Both the position numbers and the translations under genes were made by a program. 20,266 nucleotides of DNA. Origin: a virus. The stretch covers positions 1 through 20,266 of IMG/VR virus record IMGVR_UViG_3300023196_003382; one strand, given 5' to 3'. Numbering within the stretch: the first letter of the stretch is position 1; each line of letters opens with the position of its first letter. This document shows positions 14,615-19,544 of the stretch, one piece after another. The notes beneath the pieces are model-generated. The model saw only the letters and a list, made by a program, of their open reading frames with translations. It did no database searches and had not been told where the DNA came from.

Positions 14615-15329
14615 TATGTACTATGTCTAGGTGGGTATGAAACTGAAATTTGTCCGTGTATATTATAGCATCTTTCCCAGTCGTTTCCTCAAAAGTGGAG
14701 ATGAACATTGAAAAATAATGCCAGTGCTGCTTAGGGGTATATTGAGGGGAAAGACAAACAAAGATGTGATCAAAATCATAATCCTCAAACTCGTAGTTCT
14801 CTCTTTCTACATTCAGATAATTAGGAACTACTTTATTATTGTAATGATTTCTTAATTTATTTGGACTCTCTTCATTACCAATCCAAACAAAAGATTTCAA
14901 TCGACCCGTACCACCTAACCAAGCACCCCAGTTTCCCTCATGAACTCTATTGTGATTCATGATTTCATCATATTCTTTACGATATGCTTCTTCAGCAGAT
15001 GAAGAGCTTTTTAGATAGTCTCCACCAAAAATATCGTCATGATGATCAATATTAATCAATTTTATATCTTTACAATCACATAGAGTATAAAGAATAGAAT
15101 CATGGTCATATCCAAAAGTAACACTATCACAATTCCTCAATGCTTTCAAATAAGTATTGAAACAATAAAGAAGGTTACCTTGGTCAATGTAAAAATGACT
15201 TTCTTTGAAAGAAGTATTATCAAATAATTTTTCCCATCTCAAAGTAGGATTTTGATTAAAAAAAATATTATTGTATAAATCAATTACTGGACTCATAATA
15301 TAGTCCAAATCAATACTTAAAACTTTCAT
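14580..15329 (-). CDS. Possible arginase-fold/UPF0489-like protein (unknown activity)
   Basis: A 249-residue protein found just upstream of gp43. It begins MKVLSIDLDYIMSPV (D7-x-D9) and contains GYDHD (73-77), L91-INIDHHDDIFGGD (D95, H96, H97, D98, D99) and DFDHIFVCLSPQYTP (185-199). Repeated short beta strands ending in Asp/His are typical of metal-dependent arginase/deacetylase-fold enzymes, and the SIDLDY plus DHHDD pair recalls UPF0489 proteins. I judge this an informed guess, since the classical DxHxD and DxDxxDP ligands are not exactly present. The gene overlaps gp43 by 35 bases, and its start overlaps the previous stop as ATGA, so it belongs to the replication operon. Confidence 0.7.
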   Translation of the reverse strand: MKVLSIDLDYIMSPVIDLYNNIFFNQNPTLRWEKLFDNTSFKESHFYIDQGNLLYCFNTYLKALRNCDSVTFGYDHDSILYTLCDCKDIKLINIDHHDDIFGGDYLKSSSSAEEAYRKEYDEIMNHNRVHEGNWGAWLGGTGRLKSFVWIGNEESPNKLRNHYNNKVVPNYLNVERENYEFEDYDFDHIFVCLSPQYTPKQHWHYFSMFISTFEETTGKDAIIYTDKFQFHTHLDIVHNEILHQCSNGR

Positions 15330-15583
15330 TCTGTAAGTTTAAGATACTCCGTAATTACTTCAGGACTGGGATCTGCAATAGTAAGAATATCACTAGAACG
15401 AATCATAAACTCTGTTTGATCGGATGCTTTAACCCAGCGTTCCATTTTACCATCAATATAGAAACGATATGGATTGATAAGTTTGCAATCAGGATCACCG
15501 ATAGAAGAATCCATCTCTTCAACTTCACTAATCAATACATTATCAATATCAACTAGCAGACACTTTATAGATTTATCACTCAT
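15326..15583 (-). CDS. Small cyanophage protein related to its 122-aa neighbour, 85 aa
   Basis: An 85-residue protein starting MSDKSIKCLLVDIDNVLISE. Its layout parallels that of the upstream gene product: IK-LL---LISEVEE aligns with IK-LL---LISDVKE, then a short strand (KLINPYRFYIDG), a W-containing strand (RWVKASDQTEFMI), an SSDILTIADPSPEV segment matching SADYIATICEPIKSV, and an EYLKL end. The size and strand-rich pattern suggest an Sm/LSm-like small beta-barrel, but this is not proven. The start is supported by GGAG eight bases upstream, within the end of the previous gene (8-base overlap); its stop overlaps the next ATG as ATGA. Confidence 0.75.
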   Translation of the reverse strand: MSDKSIKCLLVDIDNVLISEVEEMDSSIGDPDCKLINPYRFYIDGKMERWVKASDQTEFMIRSSDILTIADPSPEVITEYLKLTE

Positions 15584-15944
15584 TAATAATCTCCGTAGGG
15601 GATAATGGAATTTCGTCTTGAACTCCTTCTATACTTAAATTGTTCTCAGTCTTTTTTATGAACATATCCTTAACACTTTTAATAGGTTCACAAATAGTTG
15701 CAATATAATCTGCAGAAACCACAAATTTATTATCACTAGAAAGAATCAACCATGGAGTCAATACAACATCAATCTCATAGTTTGAATTTCCAGTATCAGA
15801 CTCAACAAGTACATTTTTTTCTTGAGTAGTCACATAATGTGGATGTTCAAGAAGATACCCACGAATCTGATCCTCTCGTGCAACTTCTTTGACATCTGAA
15901 ATTAAGGTTTCTCCTGTTTTCAGGAGCATCATCTTAATAGTCAT
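15576..15944 (-). CDS. Conserved cyanophage small protein (LSm-like layout), 122 aa, first gene of the replication operon
   Basis: A 122-residue protein starting MTIKMMLLKTGETLISDVKE, with GYLLEHPHYVT, a V-x-LTPWLILSS strand (about 73-82), KFVVSADYIATICEPIKSVK and a polar tail. I recall this family as widespread in T4-like cyanophages near gp43, always of unknown function. The small barrel-like strand pattern and the opening KTGETLISDV resemble Sm-like RNA-binding proteins, which would be a useful but unproven idea. The ATG at 15944 follows a strong GGAGGA (15957-15962) after a slightly long 12-base gap. It is the first gene after a terminator and a sigma70-like promoter, so it probably opens the early/middle replication transcript. 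Confidence 0.85.
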   Translation of the reverse strand: MTIKMMLLKTGETLISDVKEVAREDQIRGYLLEHPHYVTTQEKNVLVESDTGNSNYEIDVVLTPWLILSSDNKFVVSADYIATICEPIKSVKDMFIKKTENNLSIEGVQDEIPLSPTEIINE

Positions 15945-15956
15945 TTTTTAAAAAAT

Positions 15957-15962
15957 TCCTCC
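15957..15962 (-). promoter_or_regulatory. Strong Shine-Dalgarno GGAGGA for the 122-aa gene
   Basis: GGAGGA on the minus strand lies 12 bases before the ATG at 15944. It is one of the few near-perfect ribosome-binding sites in the window and supports this as an operon-leading start. Confidence 0.6.
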
Positions 15963-15985
15963 ATAAATTAAATCACTTTCAAAAC

Positions 15986-16014
15986 ATTCTAACATAAAAA
16001 AATGAGGGTTGCAA
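15986..16014 (-). promoter_or_regulatory. Sigma70-like promoter for the replication operon
   Basis: On the minus strand, TTGCAA (16009-16014; 4/6 to consensus) is separated by exactly 17 bases from TAGAAT (15986-15991; 5/6). It would start transcription about 35 bases before the 122-aa gene. The -35 lies in the descending arm of the terminator hairpin, so the upstream transcript ends and a new one begins at the same place. Host-sigma early/middle expression is the usual mode for cyanophage replication genes. Confidence 0.5.
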
Positions 16015-16038
16015 CTGGATTTTGCCAGTTGATCCCTC
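15996..16038 (-). terminator. Rho-independent terminator after the purS transcript
   Basis: The minus strand reads GAGGG, AT, CAACTGG, a CAAAAT loop, CCAGTTG, CAA, CCCTC, then A and a run of seven T. Arms are 16034-16038/16004-16008 (5 bp) and 16025-16031/16012-16018 (7 bp, perfect), joined by a small internal loop. This is a classical intrinsic terminator pointing in the direction of transcription, placed after the 63-aa gene. Confidence 0.8.
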
Positions 16039-16073
16039 GCGGCGACGATATTCATTCCTATTTAGGCAACCCC
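16004..16073 (-). other. Intergenic RNA with an alternative closing helix competing with the terminator
   Basis: This non-coding stretch lies between the 63-aa gene stop and the T tract. Besides the terminator, GGGTTGC (16066-16072) is perfectly complementary to GCAACCC (16006-16012). Pairing them would enclose the 7-bp inner hairpin as an arm but consume the bases needed for the GAGGG/CCCTC terminator base. The intervening sequence includes CCTAAATAGG and CGTCGCCGCG, unusually GC-rich for this genome. Mutually exclusive helices are the layout of an attenuator or riboswitch, but the fold is only seen by eye. Confidence 0.4.
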
Positions 16074-16076
16074 ACA

Positions 16077-16268
16077 TCATTCTTCTTTATATGTAATAGT
16101 GATTTGTTTGTAAACTTCGTCTCGATTATCACTATTATATACATTACAACGTTCAATCTTAGCATCTAAGATCTTCACCACATTATCGATCTGTAAATTA
16201 ACTACAAAATCTTTGAATACAGGAGTGAGTTCCCTCTTGTTTGATCCCGGTGTGTTAAATCCTTCCAT
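16077..16268 (-). CDS. Small hypothetical protein, 63 aa
   Basis: A 63-residue protein, MEGFNTPGSNKRELTPVFKD onward, ending VYKQITITYKEE. It is polar with alternating beta-like segments (FVVNLQIDNVVKILDAKIE) and no recognised motif. Its ATG overlaps the purS stop as TAATG, so it is translated with purS. It is the last gene before the terminator at 15996-16038. No function is assigned. Confidence 0.65.
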   Translation of the reverse strand: MEGFNTPGSNKRELTPVFKDFVVNLQIDNVVKILDAKIERCNVYNSDNRDEVYKQITITYKEE

Positions 16269-16543
16269 TATTCAATACCTTTAGGAAATTCTTCAATCTC
16301 AGTCAATTCATAATCCCAGTCTTCCATGACTGTATTGGCAAGGAATCTATCAGAAAGCATTTCCAATTCCTTCTCAGCATACTCTCTGCTCTCTGCTTCC
16401 AACCAAACATCAATCACCTTACCAAGTCTAAGTTTCTTGATATCCAACTCGGACAGTCGTTTACAGGCGTCTCTCACAGCATTGCCGGGAGAGTCATCCA
16501 CCTGTGATCGTAGTCGGATGAATACTAATGCTTTAAACTTCAT
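16268..16543 (-). CDS. purS: Phosphoribosylformylglycinamidine synthase subunit PurS
   Basis: A 91-residue protein matching the small PurS subunit of FGAM synthetase, which bridges PurL and PurQ in step four of purine synthesis and passes ammonia between them. The family pattern is clear: an opening strand KFKALVFIRLRS, GNAVRDACKRL, then LRLGKVIDVWLEAES (39-53) and FLANTVMEDWDYEL (68-81), which match the RVGKxIxLxLxAxS and LLANPVIEDYxxE segments. Length is typical. It follows AAGGGAG at 16549-16555 with good spacing and overlaps the previous stop as ATGA. No PurL or PurQ lies in the window, so it presumably supplements the host enzyme or phage genes elsewhere. purM lies about 3 kb upstream. 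Confidence 0.9.
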   Translation of the reverse strand: MKFKALVFIRLRSQVDDSPGNAVRDACKRLSELDIKKLRLGKVIDVWLEAESREYAEKELEMLSDRFLANTVMEDWDYELTEIEEFPKGIE

Positions 16544-16680
16544 GCTTTCTCCCTTTCATCAAGTGCTTCATTGATAATTTGTTTCAACTCAATACGTTCT
16601 TCTTCAGTAAAGATTGTACGAATTTTTACTGGCATAGGATCATAACTACTTGGTTTCTTTGATTTACCAGGAAGACTCAT
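16540..16680 (-). CDS. Tiny charged protein upstream of purS, 46 aa
   Basis: A 46-residue ORF starting MSLPGKSKKPSSYDPMPVKI and ending in a charged helix (EEERIELKQIINEALDEREK, then A). Its stop overlaps the purS start as ATGA, its frame is clean, and the last codons carry the purS ribosome-binding site (AAGGGAG). AAGGA lies directly against its own ATG, closer than ideal. No function is recognised. Confidence 0.65.
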   Translation of the reverse strand: MSLPGKSKKPSSYDPMPVKIRTIFTEEERIELKQIINEALDEREKA

Positions 16681-16690
16681 TCCTTGTGTG

Positions 16691-16834
16691 TCAATTTTGT
16701 CCACTGTTCTTTTTCACCCAACAAGGTTTACATAACGAATTTGTCCAACTACCATCAGGTGCTTGGTGTCCTACTTGAGGTGTTTGATTCGCTGGAACCA
16801 TTTTACCACACCCAACACACTTTGTCTTCCACAT
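16691..16834 (-). CDS. Small zinc-ribbon protein, 47 aa
   Basis: A 47-residue ORF starting MWKTKCVGCGKMVPANQ and ending KKNSGQN. Four cysteines form two knuckles, C6-x-x-C9 and C35-x-x-C38 (CKPC), spaced 25 residues apart, the standard arrangement of a zinc ribbon. Such small ribbons often bind nucleic acid or protein partners; the role here is unknown. It starts six bases after the end of the first LamG gene and is followed ten bases later by the 46-aa gene. An alternative Met at residue 12 would lose the first knuckle, so the first ATG is preferred. Confidence 0.75.
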   Translation of the reverse strand: MWKTKCVGCGKMVPANQTPQVGHQAPDGSWTNSLCKPCWVKKNSGQN

Positions 16835-16840
16835 TTTCAA

Positions 16841-17602
16841 TTAATGATATCGGTATTTGAGTGCATCATAGTTTTGTTTAACTTCTTCAGCAGATAAAAC
16901 TTTTTGATATGCAGACACGTATGATATAAGTCCACCAAAATTCATGGTGCTTTGGGGAATACCAAGATTTTTACTTCTTCCTATAGTTTTACTTCCATTA
17001 CTTAAATTAGCACTAGAAGGTCCATCATTAGTACCAGAACTCTGGCCAACAAATTCACCATTCACATATTGTTTATATGTATAATAGCTACCATCATGAT
17101 CTCGAATCATTACAGCATTATACCAGATATTAGGATCAAAAACAAAAGGAGCTGTCCAAAATGTAGTGTCATTACCAATTCCACTTTGACCATCGCTCGC
17201 TATTCTCATTTTTTCTTTACCAAACAAATAAATCAAAAGACAAAAGTCATTAGCAGTATCATTTCCTATCAATGTCATATAATCGGATGTATCATCATGT
17301 TTGAACCAAAAAGTTGTACTAAAACTCTTTATTGGACTATTAGGATCAAAAAACTCATCCTCAAAAGAAACATGGTCTCCAGATCCAAACTGTATTGCCC
17401 CTAAGTTACCAGAATCATAACTAGCTCCACTGTCTAAAGTTCCAGAATTGGGACCACCCCAATTTGGATATGCAATTTCTCGAGAATCTCCAGTAGAGTT
17501 CCAAGTAGTAGCACTAGGACCAGAAAGAGATTTTGGATTAGCAGCATCTACTAAAAAAACAAGTTTATCAGTAGATACTTTAGGATTATACTCAACTGAC
17601 AT
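16841..17602 (-). CDS. LamG-like (concanavalin A fold) structural protein 1, 253 aa
   Basis: The most divergent of three tandem LamG-like jelly-roll proteins. It starts MSVEYNPKVSTDKLVFLVDA, has the shared opening LVDAANPKSL, the strand block YDSGNLGAIQFGSGDHVSFE (about 62-81), FSTTFWFKHDD, IWYNAVMIRDHDG followed by YVNGEFVG, and the C-terminal VSAYQKVLSAEEVKQNYDAL. This order is that of laminin-G/pentraxin-like lectin domains, seen in phage fibre and decoration proteins that contact host surface sugars. No signal peptide. Translation starts eight bases after a strong AGGGAGG that lies inside the previous gene. Which particle part it belongs to is unknown. Confidence 0.8.
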   Translation of the reverse strand: MSVEYNPKVSTDKLVFLVDAANPKSLSGPSATTWNSTGDSREIAYPNWGGPNSGTLDSGASYDSGNLGAIQFGSGDHVSFEDEFFDPNSPIKSFSTTFWFKHDDTSDYMTLIGNDTANDFCLLIYLFGKEKMRIASDGQSGIGNDTTFWTAPFVFDPNIWYNAVMIRDHDGSYYTYKQYVNGEFVGQSSGTNDGPSSANLSNGSKTIGRSKNLGIPQSTMNFGGLISYVSAYQKVLSAEEVKQNYDALKYRYH

Positions 17603-18300
17603 TATACATACCTCCCTTTAAATGCATTGTAGTTTTGCAGAACTTCTGCTGCTGTGAGTCCTTTGTTGTATACTTTCGCAATTGACAATTTTCCAGAATA
17701 ATACCAAACGTTTGGTTGAGGAGCCACAAAAGATCCGATGTGAAAACCTGCATCAGTTATATTCATAATCCAATCAGTAATACTAAGAGTACTACTTGCA
17801 ATTGATGAACCATTTTTATATAAAACACATGCACCAGTAGATCTTACACAAGTGACTGCAAAATTTTGCCAAACATTATCAAGAACAAAATTACTAGATG
17901 ATGATAAACTATCACCACTTGTCCCATTACCAACTCTAAATATCAATTTCCTATCGGTAGTATCAACAGTATTAGCAAAAAACGCAAATCCACTATTCGA
18001 CCCACCACTACTAATAAAAGTATTCCTATTTGAATCTAAAGCTGGATTCACCCAAAAAGAAAGTGAAACTCCAGTTCCAGTGCTTAGATCATTGGGAAAA
18101 TTAATATAGTCATTTCCACCATCAAAAGACAAAGATCCACCATCATCAGAACTAAAAGTTGGTCCATATTTAGTTCCATTATTACTACCAATCAAGTCAT
18201 TACATTTAAATCCACTGCCGAGATAAGACTTAGTATTTCCTGCATCAAATGCGAATAAAAGTCCATCAGTTACAATCCTTGGAGAATGTGCTAGTGCCAT
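17602..18300 (-). CDS. LamG-like (concanavalin A fold) structural protein 2, 232 aa
   Basis: Second LamG-like protein: opening IVTDGLLFAFDAGNTKSYLG, strands GGSLSFDGGNDYINFPND (about 54-71), VSLSFWVNP, VWQNFAVTCVRSTGACVLYK followed by NGSSIAS, and the C-terminal SIAKVYNKGLTAAEVLQNYN then AFKGRYV. The last 16 codons are nearly identical in DNA to those of protein 3. A short SD-like AGGGAGG at 18309-18315 in the previous gene drives its start. Its stop overlaps the next ATG as TAATG. Probably a virion adhesin or decoration; an exact role cannot be assigned from sequence. Confidence 0.85.
   Translation of the reverse strand: MALAHSPRIVTDGLLFAFDAGNTKSYLGSGFKCNDLIGSNNGTKYGPTFSSDDGGSLSFDGGNDYINFPNDLSTGTGVSLSFWVNPALDSNRNTFISSGGSNSGFAFFANTVDTTDRKLIFRVGNGTSGDSLSSSSNFVLDNVWQNFAVTCVRSTGACVLYKNGSSIASSTLSITDWIMNITDAGFHIGSFVAPQPNVWYYSGKLSIAKVYNKGLTAAEVLQNYNAFKGRYV
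17608..17657 (-). repeat. 50-bp direct repeat, copy B (C-terminal codons of LamG protein 2)
   Basis: This segment encodes the TAAEVLQNYNAFKGRY end and matches 18306-18355 at 49 of 50 bases, the one difference being AAA versus AGA (Lys/Arg). It contains the AGGGAGG ribosome-binding site of the next gene (17611-17617). Identity at silent positions suggests recent duplication or gene conversion. Confidence 0.85.
17611..17617 (-). promoter_or_regulatory. Shine-Dalgarno AGGGAGG embedded in the LamG 2 C-terminal codons
   Basis: AGGGAGG on the minus strand is formed by the codons for Lys-Gly-Arg at the C-terminus of protein 2 and lies eight bases before the ATG at 17602 of protein 1. It is one of the best ribosome-binding sites in the window. 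Confidence 0.8.
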
Positions 18301-18302
18301 TA

Positions 18303-19019
18303 TTAATACCTCCCTCTAAATGCATTGTAGTTTTGCAGAACTTCTGCTGCTGTGAACCCTTTTCCATTGTATATTCGAATAGCAGACATATTTCCACCAA
18401 TATGATAATTCTGGCCAGGGTTGGAACCAAGTGAGAATTCTCCAATAGCAAGTTTAGTACCCGCAGATAAAGTTCCCGAATAACTTTCTGATCCTCTACT
18501 TACCTTATCAATATAATAGTTAATCGTAGATCCATTTCTAACAACAACATGTTGATGCCAATCATTATCAAAAGAATCAATTCCAGATGTTGTAAATTTA
18601 ATAGCAGCAATACCATCAACACCATTACGCACCCATATCATATTTCCTGTCGATCCATCTGATTCTGCTTGAATTGCCCACTTCCTCTGGGATTCAGATC
18701 CTCCAGAATGATTTTCTAAGAAAACTGCATAGTTTTGCTGCTGACCACCCTTAAACCAAAACTCTATTGTAAAATCTCCACTAAAACCACCTAAAGCAGA
18801 AGCATTAGAAATTGTAGCCTGATCATTTATTCCATCAAAAATAAAATACCCACCGTTGTCTGAATTATATGTAGGACCGTATTGCAACGTTGCATCATTA
18901 CCTTTGCCACTCAGATCAGTCCAAGTGGTTCCGCTAACAGGATAACTTTTAGTGTTAGCTGCATCAAGGCATAACACTAGCCCATCTTCAATTATATTTG
19001 GTCCTGCAAATCCTGCCAT
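18303..19019 (-). CDS. LamG-like (concanavalin A fold) structural protein 3, 238 aa
   Basis: First transcribed of the three LamG-like proteins. It starts MAGFAGPNIIEDGLVLCLDA and has AANTKSYPVSGTTWTDLSG, strands GGYFIFDGINDQATISN (about 56-72), FTIEFWFKGG, WHQHVVVRNGSTINYYID and the C-terminal SAIRIYNGKGFTAAEVLQNY then NAFRGRY. The order fits a laminin-G/concanavalin A jelly-roll as in cyanophage fibre-associated proteins. A late-type AATAAATA element (19038-19045) lies 18 bases upstream and a weak AAGAAAAG precedes the ATG, consistent with late structural expression. The adjacent genes are metabolic, so this is a late cassette inserted among purine genes. Confidence 0.85.
   Translation of the reverse strand: MAGFAGPNIIEDGLVLCLDAANTKSYPVSGTTWTDLSGKGNDATLQYGPTYNSDNGGYFIFDGINDQATISNASALGGFSGDFTIEFWFKGGQQQNYAVFLENHSGGSESQRKWAIQAESDGSTGNMIWVRNGVDGIAAIKFTTSGIDSFDNDWHQHVVVRNGSTINYYIDKVSRGSESYSGTLSAGTKLAIGEFSLGSNPGQNYHIGGNMSAIRIYNGKGFTAAEVLQNYNAFRGRY
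18306..18355 (-). repeat. 50-bp direct repeat, copy A (C-terminal codons of LamG protein 3)
   Basis: Matches 17608-17657 at 49 of 50 bases and encodes the TAAEVLQNYNAFRGRY end of protein 3. It carries the AGGGAGG site for protein 2. The equivalent end of protein 1 is clearly related in protein but not in DNA. Confidence 0.85.
18309..18315 (-). promoter_or_regulatory. Shine-Dalgarno AGGGAGG embedded in the LamG 3 C-terminal codons
   Basis: AGGGAGG on the minus strand is made by the Arg-Gly-Arg codons at the end of protein 3 and sits eight bases before the ATG at 18300 of protein 2, the same spacing as at 17611-17617. Confidence 0.8.
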
Positions 19020-19037
19020 TATATATTACTTTTCTTA

Positions 19038-19045
19038 TATTTATT
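19038..19045 (-). promoter_or_regulatory. Late-type promoter AATAAATA before the LamG cassette
   Basis: The minus strand reads AATAAATA, one mismatch from TATAAATA, overlapping the stop codon of the upstream gene and ending 18 bases before the ATG at 19019. Position at the head of a structural cassette supports late transcription. Confidence 0.5.
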
Positions 19046-19535
19046 AAATGAACTCACCCATATCATAGATATACATTCTACCCATCATAATCCAATATGA
19101 AGTGAATACATCCTCAAAGTGTTCTGCGAAAAATCTAAACTTCTCATCAATAAGTTGACGACCTAACACTTGGAAGTGTGCCTTTGACAGTGCAAAGAAT
19201 TCTTCAAGTGCTTCTTCATCTCCTTGCTTAAATCCACGAACATATAAATCCCTTGCAGTATTCATAATCTCATGGCATTCTTCTGGAAGTATCACTTTTG
19301 TTCTCCCATCAGGCAATGGCAATACCTTATTCTTAATTGTTCCCATTGAAAGTTTCATACACTCTCTAGTCTGTTCTGTGGAAAGTGCTCTTTCATCTTC
19401 ATCCCTAAATGCATGTTGTATACACCCATTCGTGCATTCCATAACACGAATAAGTGCAGTCGCATCCAATACTTCTGCAGATTGAGAACTCCAAATATCT
19501 TTCCAATACTTATAATACTGCGGATTAACTTCCAT
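19044..19535 (-). CDS. Helical protein of unknown function downstream of purM, 163 aa
   Basis: A 163-residue soluble protein from the ATG at 19535 (MEVNPQYYKYWKDIWSSQSA). It looks almost entirely helical, with acidic segments (FRDEDERALSTEQ; EEALEEFFALSKAHF), a central PLPDGRTKVILPEECHEIMN stretch and an aromatic/Met-rich end (SYWIMMGRMYIYDMGEFI). No catalytic motif or family is recognised. A GTG at 19544, directly after the purM stop (TGAGTG), would add three residues; neither start has a convincing ribosome-binding site. Its tight placement behind purM suggests cotranscription with it, and the late promoter for the LamG genes overlaps its stop. Confidence 0.7.
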   Translation of the reverse strand: MEVNPQYYKYWKDIWSSQSAEVLDATALIRVMECTNGCIQHAFRDEDERALSTEQTRECMKLSMGTIKNKVLPLPDGRTKVILPEECHEIMNTARDLYVRGFKQGDEEALEEFFALSKAHFQVLGRQLIDEKFRFFAEHFEDVFTSYWIMMGRMYIYDMGEFI

Positions 19536-19544
19536 AATATTCAC

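Noticed and set aside
16004-16073. Glutamine riboswitch (glnA or Downstream-peptide RNA), which is known in cyanophages
   Set aside because: I could not find the conserved core (GUUCA and GGAAGUAGG-type segments); only the pairing layout suggests regulation.
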